The notes beneath the pieces are model-generated. The model was not told the origin of the DNA and did not search any database. It saw nothing but the letters and a program-made list of their open reading frames with translations. The translations under genes and the position numbers were made by a program. Shown one piece after another: positions 51,084 to 60,159 of a stretch of DNA of 64,000 nt. This stretch comes from Bradyrhizobium lablabi. Lineage in GTDB: Bacteria > Pseudomonadota > Alphaproteobacteria > Rhizobiales > Xanthobacteraceae. The DNA lies in NCBI RefSeq assembly GCF_018131005.1, contig NZ_JAFCJK010000005.1, positions 62,001-126,000 on the forward strand, in the 5' to 3' direction. Position 1 is the first letter of the stretch. Each line of letters opens with the position of its first letter.

Positions 51084-51491
51084 TCAACCCTTGAAATAGT
51101 AGACGACAAACACCAAGAGCACGCTACCCGCTCCTATCCACGCATACGTAATGCGTTCGTTGCGGATCGCCCGCACGAGATGTGTGCGGCCAGCGTCGGT
51201 CAGGCGTGCCGGGTCGATCCTGGTTGCGCGGGTGTCGTCTGTACCATCGAGATTAAAAATGCGTCGAAGCAAATGTACAGCGACGGCCAAGCCGGGACCG
51301 ATGAACAGGGCGTCAACGAGCCAGACCGAACCGTCACGCAGGGAACGCAAGCGTGAACGTTGAACTTCCGTGCACTGTTCATCCGGCGCGATGTTTTCGA
51401 GAACGGTCTCCGCATCTCGCGCATTCATTGACGTGAGAAAATAAAGCCCACAAAGCCAAGTCGCGATAAGGCCACAAAGCAGATAGGTCAT
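51084..51491 (-). CDS. Small membrane protein of unknown function
   Basis: A 135-residue protein with three hydrophobic segments (LLCGLIATWLCGLYFLTS; SVWLVDALFIGPGLAVAVHL; the C-terminal YAWIGAGSVLLVFVVYYF). They are separated by charged loops, one rich in Asp, Arg and Thr. The start at 51491 follows GGGACA; an ATG 10 codons earlier is also possible. It lies inside the portal insertion on the strand opposite to the phage genes. No family recognised. Confidence 0.55.
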   Translation of the reverse strand: MTYLLCGLIATWLCGLYFLTSMNARDAETVLENIAPDEQCTEVQRSRLRSLRDGSVWLVDALFIGPGLAVAVHLLRRIFNLDGTDDTRATRIDPARLTDAGRTHLVRAIRNERITYAWIGAGSVLLVFVVYYFKG

Positions 51492-51819
51492 CGTTGTCCC
51501 AGTCAATTTCAATACCGCCATGAATCATCGCAATTGGCGCCACGCGCCAAGCCGCGTGTTTCTTTAGGATAGTGAGCGCCACCAAAGGTTTCAACTTGGA
51601 GTTTGAAATGGCAGGAAGCGAAAGTAAGGTCCGATGGCCGGATGGAGTGTCGCTCTCGGGCGGCCTGGCCGACCCTTTGCAAGGCTACGTGCGCAACAAT
51701 TATCTGCGCAGATAGACCGCACAGGACATTGCGCGAGCGCATGTCACGCGCTCAAGCCATCACCTCTATCAGATGAGTTCCACGAAATGGCTGTTTCCCT
51801 GCTTCCCGGACCGGCGGCG

Positions 51820-53031
51820 ATGCCGCTTGCCGCGCCCGTCACCCACGACGTCACCATGGTCACCACGCGAAAGCTCGCGCAGGCGAGGGTAATGGGTGTC
51901 CCGCCGGAGGAATTCGGCGTCGAGCGAGGCGCGCGCAGCATCCGCGACTGCAACTATTGCTTTCACGAGGTAGTGACCAAGACGGAAGCGCAACTGATCG
52001 CCGAAGGTTTCGACGCCGCGCAGATCAAGTCGTTGAACGACTATGTCGGCGACGCCAATATCGAGACGCTGGCGCGCGACACCGCAGACGAGCATTTCGG
52101 CATCGGTACGAGCGGCACTAACTTGGCAGCAAGACTCGTTCGCGTCACCGAACACTATGTGCGGATGGACTATGAGGGCAACGGCCGGCCGTGCCTCTAT
52201 CAGGTGATTACCGGCGGAGATCAAGGCGAAATCCTGCGCAAGGACGGACGTGACTGCATCACGCCGTTCGATACCATGCCGTTCGCGGCTACGACGCCGG
52301 TGCCGATGACCCATCGCTTCTTTGGTCGCTCGATCGCCGAGCTTGTCATGCCGCTGCAGCGGGAGAAGACGGCGCTGAAGCGCGGGGCGCTCGACAATCT
52401 TTATCTGCACAACAATCCGCGCGTCGAGGTGGCCGAGAGCAATGCCGGCCCCAACACGCTCGACGATCTCCTGGTGTCGCGGCCGGGTGGCGTGGTGCGA
52501 ACCAAGACGCCTGGCGGCCTGAATTGGCAGGTGGTGCCCGACATCACCTCGTCGATCTATCCAATGATGCAATACCTCGACGCCGAGCTCGAGAGCCGCA
52601 CCGGACTCAGCCGCCAGTCGCAGGGCATCGACGCCAATGCGTTGCAGAACCAGTCGGCGACCGCGGTGGCTCAAATGTTCTCGGCGTCGCAGATGCGGGT
52701 CAAGCTGATCGCGCGCATCATGGCCGAAGGCGTGCGCGACATCTTCGCGCTGCTGCATGGCACGATCCGCAAGCACGGCCAACAGCAGCAGACAGTGAGG
52801 CTGCGCAATGCCTGGGTCACCGTCGACCCGCGCAGCTGGAAGACGCGCGATGATCTGACCATCAATGTCGGGCTCGGCACAGGCGGCAAGCTGCTGGTGT
52901 GGGACAAGGTTCTTGGCCTTGGCGTGACCGACCCGTTGGCAGGATTTGCAGCGGCCACCGCAAATCTGGTCGTGGCATTTTATTTCGCTAAACGAGGCTT
53001 CGAGAATGTCGCGCGGATCATCAGGCGGTGA
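51820..53031 (+). pseudogene. Phage portal protein, C-terminal part, fused to a small membrane protein tail
   Basis: From about 51820 the portal resumes: APVTHDVTMVTTRKLAQARV, MGVPPEEFGVERGARSI, LDNLYLHNNPRVEV, GVVRTKTPGG and the stem region SGLSRQSQGI-like TGLSRQSQGIDANALQNQSA. After INVGLGTGGK (52890) portal similarity ends abruptly. The last 46 residues (WDKVLGLGVTDPL, then TANLVVAFYFAKRGFENVAR) are those of a separate small phage membrane protein. A deletion has therefore joined two genes in frame. Confidence 0.75.
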
Positions 53032-53035
53032 GCCG

Positions 53036-53329
53036 ATGCACGAAACCGATGTCAGGTCCATCGTTATTGAAGCGTTAGCGGAGCAGGAGCGAATTCGCCG
53101 AAGTGATATCGACGCAGTCGTCCTGCAGACGGTGGCGACGATCTTGACCTCTTTCGGCATCGAGGACGCGGATCGCCGAGAGCTGCGGGCCGACTTCCAG
53201 CACCTGCGGCGCTGGCGCAGGAGCGTAGAGCAGGCTCAGAATTTCACTTTCAAGGCGGTCATCACGATAATCGCGACCGGCCTTGTAGGCGCCGTTTGGA
53301 TGGGTATCAAGACGACGCTCGGAAAGTGA
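53036..53329 (+). CDS. Small phage membrane protein, lysis-region type
   Basis: A 97-residue protein with a charged helical N-terminal part (residues 1-70) and one C-terminal membrane helix (FKAVITIIATGLVGAVWMGI). Such proteins, often with a DUF6127-like layout, stand near the lysis genes of rhizobial prophages; a holin-accessory role is plausible. It begins 4 bases after the preceding stop, so the last part of the fused frame and this gene form one unit. Confidence 0.6.
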   Translation: MHETDVRSIVIEALAEQERIRRSDIDAVVLQTVATILTSFGIEDADRRELRADFQHLRRWRRSVEQAQNFTFKAVITIIATGLVGAVWMGIKTTLGK

Positions 53330-53390
53330 TCATTTTCATCTTCTCCGTTGGCGACGTGCGAGCTAGGTTTGAGAAGGACGAAGGTGGGCC

Positions 53391-53819
53391 ATGTACCGGA
53401 TACGCGAAGTTGATGGGCAGGACGATGACGTTGCCGATGCGCTTTCCGAGTTGCACCAACTGACGTTCTGCGACGGTGCCCGTATTCCAGAATTCGATCA
53501 CGGGCATTGGTGGATAGCCTTCTATCGGGAGAAGCCGATTGCTTTTGCAGGTATTATTCCTTCAACTCATGTCGTCAACGCAGGTTACCTTAGTCGCGTC
53601 GGGGTCCTGGCGCGCCACCATGGCCATGGCTTGCAACTACGTTTGACACGCGCATTAGAAGCTCGCGCCCGGCGTGTTGGCTGGACTGCGATGGTCTCGG
53701 ATACGACCGATAACGTCGTCTCAGCAAACAACTTCATCCGCAGCGGTTACACCCTATTCCGGCCCGCATCGGCTTGGGCTTGGCCTCATACGCTGTATTG
53801 GTGGAAGGAACTCGTTTGA
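53391..53819 (+). CDS. GNAT-family N-acetyltransferase
   Basis: A 142-residue GNAT. The acetyl-CoA segment is SRVGVLARHHGHGLQLRL, in which the classic R/Q-x-x-G-x-G/A reads R-H-H-G-H-G, and the C-terminal part has SANNFIRSGYTLFRP. Stand-alone GNATs of this size are frequent passengers in alphaproteobacterial prophages. Substrate unknown. It is the last gene before a strong terminator and probably the last prophage gene. Confidence 0.8.
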   Translation: MYRIREVDGQDDDVADALSELHQLTFCDGARIPEFDHGHWWIAFYREKPIAFAGIIPSTHVVNAGYLSRVGVLARHHGHGLQLRLTRALEARARRVGWTAMVSDTTDNVVSANNFIRSGYTLFRPASAWAWPHTLYWWKELV

Positions 53820-53895
53820 GGTGGCGACAAGTGGGTAGTCCTGTCTCTCGCATGATTGAAAGCTGGACCGACGCGAGACCTCCCAAATGCCCGAA

Positions 53896-53928
53896 AGCCC
53901 GGCGGCTCCACGCCGCTGGGCTTTTTTT
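53896..53928 (+). terminator. Strong intrinsic terminator at the right edge of the prophage
   Basis: An 11-base stem, AGCCCGGCGGC (53896-53906) with GCCGCTGGGCT (53912-53922), one G-T pair, and a 5-base loop, is followed by a run of seven T. It lies 77 bases after the GNAT stop and would end the prophage late transcript. Confidence 0.85.
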
Positions 53929-54158
53929 GCGTTTGTGGGCGAGCCCTTTCTGGCAGCGCGAGATCTGCGGTGAGACAGCGCTGTGGCGTTGGCAGGCCAG
54001 AGCTAGCGCCGAGGTGGCGAATGGCAGCACCGATGGATACGCAAGGGTTGGAGTCAAGCATGTTCGCACATGCCTTGAACATCGGTGATCAGTCGATAAA
54101 CTACATGGCGGGTTCGGCAGGATTCTGGGCGGAGCGAAGGCTGACGAAGGAAATGCCA

Positions 54159-55385
54159 ATGGCAGGGAGTGGCCGCAAGCCTGGTGCAAATGCTCCGACG
54201 GGGCCCGGCTCGGATGCCTACGCGATCATGGTCGCCAGGGCCAGGGCGTTGATCCCTGCGTTGCGGGAAAGGGCCTCTAGAACAGAAGAATTGCGCCGAT
54301 TGCCGCCGGAGACGGAGCGAGATCTGCACGATAGCGGGCTGTTTCGGATCTTGCAGCCAACGCGCGTCGGAGGCGGCGAACTCGACTATGTTGCCCTGGT
54401 CGATTGTGCCGATGCCCTTGGGCAAGGCGATGCCTCCGTTTCATGGAACTTTGCCAATCTGGCCAGCCATCACTGGATGCTCGGCATGTTCGCGCTCGAG
54501 GCGCAGAATGCGGTCTGGGGTGAGGACCCAAGCGCCCTGATTGCGTCGTCTTTCGTCTTTCCAGCAGGACGAGCAAGAAAGGCCGATGGCGGATATGTCT
54601 TGAACGGCCATTGGCCATTCTCGTCCGGGGTCGAATCCTGCGAGTGGAATATGCTCGCCAGCATCGTCGCGTCCGACGATGAAGCCGACGGGATCGAATA
54701 TCGCCTCTTCTTGCTGAACAGGCGGGACTACAGCATCAACGATATTTGGAACGCCGCCGGTTTACGAGGAACGGGATCGAACGACGTTCAAGTGACGGAT
54801 GCGTTCGTCCCCGAACAGATGACCGTCGCGGTGAGCGATTTGACCGGCGGCCCGACGCCGGGCAGCGTCGTAAATCCGAGTGCGCTTTATGCGCTTCCCG
54901 TATTCTCGTTGTTTCCATATGTGTTGTCGGGGGTCGGACTCGGAAACGCGCAGGCCTGTCTCGACGATTATGTTGAGATCGCGCGACATCGGGCGTCGAC
55001 ATACAACAGAGCCAAGCTCGGGGACTTGCAGAGCACGCAGATCAAGATCGCGCAGGCGTCAGCCAAGATCGACGCCGCGCGTCTCATCATGCGAATGAAC
55101 TGTATCGAAGCGCTGGCAGCGGCTCGTTGTGGGCAAATTCCGGATATCGCAGCCAAAACAAAATTGCGGCGCGACGGTGCATTCACGGTCAATTTGTGTA
55201 CCGATGCAGTGTCGTTGTTGTTTGCGGCGAGCGGCGCTCGCAGTCTGTTCACGTCGGGCGCTCTGCAACGTCAGTTCCGCGATGCACATGCGGTGAATTC
55301 GCACCTCGCGTTCAATTTCGACGCGGCGGGGACAAATTATGGACGAGTAGCGCTGGGGCTACCGTCCGAAAATCTGACACTTTGA
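54159..55385 (+). CDS. Acyl-CoA-dehydrogenase-fold flavin monooxygenase (HsaA/DszC-like)
   Basis: A 408-residue protein with the acyl-CoA dehydrogenase fold, of the flavin-dependent monooxygenase branch. Key segments are RLPPETERDLHDSGLFRILQ, GGGELDYVALVDCADALGQG, VLNGHWPFSSGVE and the late HAVNSHLAFNFDAAG. The enzyme needs reduced flavin, supplied by the reductase encoded 9 bases downstream. It probably hydroxylates a ring or oxidises a sulphur or nitrogen compound. The start at 54159 follows AAGGA; the frame is open for 100 codons upstream without family similarity. Confidence 0.85.
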   Translation: MAGSGRKPGANAPTGPGSDAYAIMVARARALIPALRERASRTEELRRLPPETERDLHDSGLFRILQPTRVGGGELDYVALVDCADALGQGDASVSWNFANLASHHWMLGMFALEAQNAVWGEDPSALIASSFVFPAGRARKADGGYVLNGHWPFSSGVESCEWNMLASIVASDDEADGIEYRLFLLNRRDYSINDIWNAAGLRGTGSNDVQVTDAFVPEQMTVAVSDLTGGPTPGSVVNPSALYALPVFSLFPYVLSGVGLGNAQACLDDYVEIARHRASTYNRAKLGDLQSTQIKIAQASAKIDAARLIMRMNCIEALAAARCGQIPDIAAKTKLRRDGAFTVNLCTDAVSLLFAASGARSLFTSGALQRQFRDAHAVNSHLAFNFDAAGTNYGRVALGLPSENLTL

Positions 55386-55394
55386 GGCCGATGG

Positions 55395-55943
55395 ATGTCT
55401 GACTCGCACAAGCATCCGGAAGATCCGGCCAATGAACTTGCAAGCTACAACTCGGCGATCGACCCCCGTGATTTCCGCAATGCGCTCGGCATGTTCGCTA
55501 CAGGCGTGACCATTGTTACCGCGATGTCGGCAGAGGGACGACCGTATGGGGTGACCTGTAACTCGTTTGCGTCGGTGTCGCTCAATCCGCCGTTGGTGCT
55601 CTGGAGCCTCGGCACGTTTTCTCAGGGACTCACCATCTTCCAGAATGCCAGTCACTTCGCAGTGAATGTCCTTGGCGCATCACAGGAGGCGCTGGCGTCG
55701 CAATTCGCGAAGTCGTCTGCAGACAAGTTCGTCGGGGTAGACTGGTTGCCGGGACTTGGAAGCGCCCCCGTGCTTGCCGACGTCGTCGCCAACTTTCAGT
55801 GTCGCGCCGCTAACCGCTATTATGGTGGCGATCACGTCATTTTTCTGGGAGCGGTGGAAGCCTACGCTTACAATCGGCGGGAGCCATTGCTGTTCGCTCG
55901 GGGCGGTTTCGGGCGGTTTGTTGCAAGCAGCAAAGCGTCATGA
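55395..55943 (+). CDS. Flavin reductase, partner of the monooxygenase
   Basis: A 182-residue flavin reductase-like (split-barrel) protein. It has FRNALGMFATGVTIVTAMSAEG, then GVTCNSFASVSLNPPLVLWSLG, and FAVNVLGASQEALASQFA. It reduces FMN or FAD with NAD(P)H and hands it to the monooxygenase. It lies 9 bases after the monooxygenase and overlaps the TetR start (ATGA), a classic two-component monooxygenase operon. Confidence 0.9.
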   Translation: MSDSHKHPEDPANELASYNSAIDPRDFRNALGMFATGVTIVTAMSAEGRPYGVTCNSFASVSLNPPLVLWSLGTFSQGLTIFQNASHFAVNVLGASQEALASQFAKSSADKFVGVDWLPGLGSAPVLADVVANFQCRAANRYYGGDHVIFLGAVEAYAYNRREPLLFARGGFGRFVASSKAS

Positions 55944-56626
55944 TCCGGAAAGGATCCGTCAGGCAAACGCGTGCCCGGCACAGGCGATTGCCACCTGACG
56001 ACCGTCGCATTGAATTCGTCACGAAGGCGACAGAACTGTTCTCGGAAGAGGGATTCGGCGGTGGCACGCGGGCGTTGGCCCGCAAGCTCGGTGTCACCCA
56101 GCCGCTACTCTACCGCTATTTTCCAAGCAAGGACGAACTGATCAAAGAGGTCTATCGCAAGGTCTATCTCGATCCGCTCGAGACTGGCTGGGAAAAATTG
56201 TTATCGGATCGATCTCGGCCGCTGCGCGCGCGGCTGCAGGAGTTCTACGAGGCTTACACGAACGCGATCTTCACGCGCAAATGGCTTCGAATCTATCTCT
56301 ATTCGGGTCTAAAGGGCCTCGACATCAACCGTTGGTATGTCGGCATGGTCAAGGACAAGATCCTGACTCGCATCATCAGGGAGTGTCGCCACGATGCGGG
56401 ACTGGAGGCGCAAAGCAAGCCAAGTCCGGCCGAGTTGGAACTAGCTTGGGTGTTTCACGGCGGAATTTTCTATTACGGTGTGCGCAAATACATCTATGAG
56501 GCGCCTGTTCTTGAGGACAAGACGCAGATGATCGGTGACGCGCTGGATGTCTTTCTCGCCGGCTTTAGCCGAATAGCCGAAGACTGTGCCCATCGTCGGC
56601 GAATTCCAGTCAAGATTATGACTTGA
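55940..56626 (+). CDS. TetR-family regulator
   Basis: A 228-residue regulator with an N-terminal TetR helix-turn-helix (residues about 20-70, ELFSEEGFGGGTRALARKLG and VTQPLLYRYFPSKDELI) and a C-terminal ligand-binding domain of about 150 residues. Being translationally coupled to the flavin reductase, it probably represses its own operon and responds to the pathway substrate or an intermediate. It converges on the deacetylase-fold gene with 6 bases between the stops. Confidence 0.9.
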   Translation: MIRKGSVRQTRARHRRLPPDDRRIEFVTKATELFSEEGFGGGTRALARKLGVTQPLLYRYFPSKDELIKEVYRKVYLDPLETGWEKLLSDRSRPLRARLQEFYEAYTNAIFTRKWLRIYLYSGLKGLDINRWYVGMVKDKILTRIIRECRHDAGLEAQSKPSPAELELAWVFHGGIFYYGVRKYIYEAPVLEDKTQMIGDALDVFLAGFSRIAEDCAHRRRIPVKIMT

Positions 56627-56632
56627 ACCAAG

Positions 56633-57508
56633 CTACGTTTTGGACATCTCGGCGCGATACCAATCTCCAATCTCGCTGGCGGTCATCAGCGCCACAGCGT
56701 CATGGCCGGTAACGTAGTCAAGCAGCGCCTCGAGATACTTGATTCGGTGCGGCACCCCTGTGATGTAAGGATGGATCGAGATCGCCATGATCCGCGCGTT
56801 CGTTGCGCCTTCGAGATAGAGCCGGTCGAACTGATCTGTGCAGCGCTTGAGGAACTGCTCAGATGGAAGGTGCTGCAGGGCGTGAATGACAATGTCGTTG
56901 GTTTCGACGGAATAGGGGATCGTGGTTAGGGGTCCATGCGGGGTGGCGATATCTTGGGGAAGGTCGTCGATCACCCAGTCCGCCACATATTCAATTCCGT
57001 TGAGACGCAGCAGATCGAGCGTATCCTCGGTCTCCGTCAGGCCCGGGCTTTCCCAGGATCGCGGTCGCTTGCCGGCAAATTTGGCGATCGTCTCGACCGA
57101 GCGCGTGATCGCATCGGCCTGGTCCCCGGCCTTGTGCATCGGCGCCTGGATGAATCCATGCCCCATGAATTCGAAGCCCGCTTCAAGTGCCGCGGATGCT
57201 ACGCGTGGATAGGTGTTGCACACGTTGGCGTTCAGCGCCAACGTCACCGGTATTTTCCGATCGGTGAGTGCCTTGAACTGCCGCCAGAAGCCGGCACGCA
57301 TACCATATTCATGCCACGACCAGTTTGGCACGTCGGGCAACAGCGGCTGGCCCATGGGCGGGCTGAGTACGGTGCGGGGCATGGCGTTCTCGATCCGCCA
57401 TTCCTCGACGTTGAGGATCACCCACACCGCGAGCTTCTTGCCGCCAGGTAAAACGAGCTTGGGGCGATCGACCTGAGCCTGATAGGGGATGCGATCAGTG
57501 AAGGCCAC
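56633..57508 (-). CDS. Polysaccharide deacetylase-fold hydrolase (PuuE-like)
   Basis: A 291-residue NodB-fold protein without a signal peptide. It has LAVWVILNVEEWRIENAMPR, a WHEYGMRAGFWR segment, LNANVCNTYP, GHGFIQAPMHKA and SWESPGLTETEDTL. This branch includes metal-independent amidohydrolases such as the PuuE allantoinase, and lacks a secretion signal, so a small cyclic amide is a better substrate guess than a polysaccharide. The start is GTG at 57508 after AAGGAG; a TTG 12 codons earlier is possible. It follows the broken LLM monooxygenase gene by 25 bases. Confidence 0.85.
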   Translation of the reverse strand: MAFTDRIPYQAQVDRPKLVLPGGKKLAVWVILNVEEWRIENAMPRTVLSPPMGQPLLPDVPNWSWHEYGMRAGFWRQFKALTDRKIPVTLALNANVCNTYPRVASAALEAGFEFMGHGFIQAPMHKAGDQADAITRSVETIAKFAGKRPRSWESPGLTETEDTLDLLRLNGIEYVADWVIDDLPQDIATPHGPLTTIPYSVETNDIVIHALQHLPSEQFLKRCTDQFDRLYLEGATNARIMAISIHPYITGVPHRIKYLEALLDYVTGHDAVALMTASEIGDWYRAEMSKT

Positions 57509-57533
57509 GGCAGAGCTCCTTGATTGTGTCCGT

Positions 57534-58621
57534 TCAGTTGGCAACGCCGGCGTTGACCTGCGGTAACACCTTCTCGGCCATAAGAATCATCGACTGACGA
57601 CCAAGCTCGCGGTCTTTCCAGTCCTTGCCCGCATAAAGCAGGGTTCCGAACGTGCCGACCTCCTCCTGGAACGCCAGCAACTGGTCGGCGACGCTTTCCG
57701 GCGTGCCGTAGATGATGAGCTTGTCGCAGATGGATTCCAGCGTTACCTCGGTGTCAGGCTGCTCCCGTCGTGTCTTGAACAACTCAAGCCGACCGCTGCG
57801 CTTCAGTTTCGTGAACAACTGGTGATAGTAGTAGACGTAGGGTCCGTTGCGGTCGGTGGCATAGGCCTTTGCGGTCGCCGCGTCTTTCGCGACGAACACG
57901 CTCTTCGCAACACGCCAGTTTGCTGGATCAATGGCGCGGCTCACGCGCCCGCAGCCCTCGACATATTTGGGCCAATGGCTCTTTACCCAGGCCGGCATCA
58001 AGAGTTTGCGGAGATCGGATCCCAACCTCGTGCTGCGGCCTCGGTTACACCCCTTGAGAACGGCGCAACTGCAGTCACGACGATCGGCGGATGCGGCATC
58101 TGCAGGGGACGGGCAATAAATCCCTGGCCGATGCTTTCAATCATGGTCTTATCAACTGAGATATTCCAGTACTTGCCCTGTAGCTCATATGGCGGCTTGC
58201 CGGACCAAATCGCGAGCACCTGATTGATGGCCTCGAGGAACATGGCGTTGCGGTCTGCGTCGAGATTACCAAAGACCTCCGCATCAGACAGCAGACCTCC
58301 CGGGCTGATGCCGAGGATGAAGCGGCCGTCGAGCATGTGATCGAGCATTGCAACAGATGCGGCAACGGTTGCCGGATGTGTGTTCGGCATGTTGATGGTG
58401 CCGGTGCCGAGCTTGATCTGCCTGGTGGCGGACGCGATCCACGCGATGAAGGCGATGCTCGAGGTTATGTTCTCGGCTCTGTCGGTGACATGCTCGCCGA
58501 CATAAGCCTCGCTGAAGCCGAGTTCATCGGCAAGCAGGAAGGCTTCGCGATCCTCCTGAAGCGATTGCCGCCAATCCTTTTCGACGGGATGGATCGGCAT
58601 TGTGAAGAAACCGAGCCTCAT
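57534..58621 (-). pseudogene. LLM-class flavin-dependent monooxygenase, frameshifted
   Basis: The first frame (58621 to 57998) gives 207 residues of a luciferase-like monooxygenase (MRLGFFTMPIHPVEKDW, GLSEAYVGEH-like FSEAYVGEHVTDRAEN, FILGISPGGLLSDAEV) and stops after DPISANS. The second frame (from 58025) continues as LLMPAWVKSHWPKYVEG to the normal C-terminus at 57534. The expected junction DPISAN-F-LMPAW needs one more T near 58001-58005. This is a one-base deletion or a sequencing error. Intact, it would be about 361 residues. Confidence 0.8.
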
Positions 58622-58795
58622 GGTTTTCTGCTCCCCGCGTGCAGACTTCTTGTTTAGCGAAGACCGTGCGTCCTTCGCCGCGCGATGACAAGCCCTGAGC
58701 CATCAAATAATCACTCGATAAACAAGCTTGACGTTTGCAAGTGGCCGCCGTCTAATCCGGAAACGCCAAAGTCGGGCTGGGAGGCCTTGCCCAAC

Positions 58796-59677
58796 ATGAA
58801 AGCTGCGGCTTTCGCTTATGCCCGCGCGTCCAGCGTCGTGAACGCGCTGGAACTGCTCGCCCAACACGGCGACAAGGCCAAGGTTCTGTCAGGCGGTCAG
58901 AGCCTGATGCCTGCGATGAACCTTCGGCTCGTTTCCCCGGATATCCTGGTCGATATCGGCGATCTCGTCGAGTTACGCGGCATCGAAACGAGAGGCAGTG
59001 AGCTCGTGATCGGTGCGCTGACTCGCCATGTCGATCTGCAAAGATCTCCGCTGATAGCCCTGCATGCGCCCTTGTTACGGGATGCCATCGCTCATGTTGC
59101 CCATCCCGCAATTCGCAACCGCGGGACAATTGGCGGAAGCTTGGCGCACGCCGACCCGGCATCGGAATTGCCAGCCTGCATGGTCCTGCTTCGCGCGACC
59201 ATTGTCGTTCGCGGTCCAACTGGCGAACGCAGGATCGCTGCGGCAGAATTTTTCAAGGGCATCTACGAGACCGCGTTATCGCCCCAGGAATTGCTGATCG
59301 CGGTCGAGCTTCCGGTCGCTGAGAAGGAATTGGTGTATTTCTTTCAGGAATTTGCACGACGACACGGTGATTACGCCATCGTCGGCCTTGCCGCGAGCGC
59401 GGTTGTCAGGAACGGTACGTTTTTCGATCTACGGCTTGGTTTCTTTGCGGTTGGCGATCGCCCGTTGCTCGCTACAGCCGCCGGCAAGTTGATCAACGTG
59501 GCCGTAACGTTCACTTCCCTGGCTGCAGCCTCTGCTGCGCTCGCTCAGGAGCTCAATCCTTTGGAGGACCAGCAGGCGTCTCCCGCCATGCGCCGGCACC
59601 TCGCACAGGTCCTGCTGAGGCGCTGCGTAGCGACCCTGCTTTCGCGTCCCGAACTGGACACGGGGGTCAGAGCGTGA
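58796..59677 (+). CDS. FAD-binding (medium) subunit of a molybdenum hydroxylase
   Basis: A 293-residue CoxM/CutM-type subunit. The FAD sites are VLSGGQSLMPAMNLRL and HPAIRNRGTIGGSLAHADPASELPA, followed by the C-terminal CO-dehydrogenase flavoprotein domain (about residues 175-285). It passes electrons from the iron-sulphur subunit to the acceptor. The start at 58796 is chosen because the conserved region begins there (GGGAGG upstream). It overlaps the next gene as GTGA, so the three hydroxylase genes are coupled. Confidence 0.92.
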   Translation: MKAAAFAYARASSVVNALELLAQHGDKAKVLSGGQSLMPAMNLRLVSPDILVDIGDLVELRGIETRGSELVIGALTRHVDLQRSPLIALHAPLLRDAIAHVAHPAIRNRGTIGGSLAHADPASELPACMVLLRATIVVRGPTGERRIAAAEFFKGIYETALSPQELLIAVELPVAEKELVYFFQEFARRHGDYAIVGLAASAVVRNGTFFDLRLGFFAVGDRPLLATAAGKLINVAVTFTSLAAASAALAQELNPLEDQQASPAMRRHLAQVLLRRCVATLLSRPELDTGVRA

Positions 59678-60159
59678 TTGCCCCGATATCGGTTTCGTTT
59701 CAGGTCAACGGTGAACGTATCGATGCGCTTGTTCCGCCACGGCTCAATCTGGCTGACTTTCTCCGTGAGCATTTGCAACTTACTGGAACCCATGTCGGCT
59801 GTGAGCATGGCGTTTGCGGCGCCTGCACGATTCGTGTCAACGGCGAGATCGTGCGCTCCTGTTTGATGCTGGCCGTACAAGCGCAAGCCGCTTCGATTGA
59901 GACGATTGAAGGGCTATCCGATCGCGGTGAAGTTGCTGACCTTCAGACCGCTTTTCGTGAACGCAACGCACTGCAGTGCGGCTACTGCACTCCGGGAATG
60001 CTGATGACGGCGCAGGACTTGCTAAGGCAGTCACCTGCGCCGGATCGCGAGGCCATCCGCGAGCATCTCTCCGGAAACTACTGTCGCTGTACCGGCTATC
60101 AGGCCATCGTCGACGCCGTGCAAGCGACAGCCAGGGCACGAGCAGGGCGTTCGTCATGA
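59674..60159 (+). CDS. 2Fe-2S (small) subunit of a molybdenum hydroxylase
   Basis: A 161-residue subunit. The plant-type cluster site is GCEHGVCGACTIRVNG with a later Cys in RSCLML, and the second cluster site is LQCGYCTPGM and YCRCTGYQ. It transfers electrons from the molybdenum centre to the FAD subunit. It starts GTG at 59674 inside the end of the preceding gene and its stop overlaps the large-subunit start (ATGA). Confidence 0.94.
   Translation: MIAPISVSFQVNGERIDALVPPRLNLADFLREHLQLTGTHVGCEHGVCGACTIRVNGEIVRSCLMLAVQAQAASIETIEGLSDRGEVADLQTAFRERNALQCGYCTPGMLMTAQDLLRQSPAPDREAIREHLSGNYCRCTGYQAIVDAVQATARARAGRSS

Larger units (their letters stand above)
50046..51819. other. 1.77-kb insertion separating the two portal fragments
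   Basis: The insert carries three or four small genes (50073-50237 minus, 50592-50963 plus, 51084-51491 minus) and a possible 35-codon frame at 51608-51715 with TTGGAG upstream. No transposase, terminal inverted repeat or clear target duplication was seen at the ends. 50238-50591 and 51492-51607 hold nothing I recognise. Confidence 0.6.
42277..53930. mobile_element. Decayed prophage without capsid and tail module
   Basis: The segment holds a terminase large subunit, a possible small subunit, a portal gene in two parts, an M23 peptidase relic and small holin-like membrane proteins, and ends at a strong terminator. Accessory genes (a DUF2235 hydrolase, a GNAT, several small membrane proteins) are mixed in. 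Protease, major capsid, tail and integrase genes are absent. The boundaries are inferred from gene content only. Confidence 0.75.

Noticed and set aside
50046..51819. An insertion sequence splitting the portal gene.
   Set aside because: No transposase, terminal inverted repeat or clear target duplication could be found by eye.
53856..54158. A 100-residue N-terminal extension of the flavin monooxygenase.
   Set aside because: The frame is open but contains the prophage terminator and has no similarity to the family; AAGGA before 54159 marks the start.
59976..60155. An apparent 60-residue N-terminal extension of the molybdenum hydroxylase large subunit.
   Set aside because: It is the 2Fe-2S subunit gene read out of frame; the ATGA overlap at 60156 gives the start.
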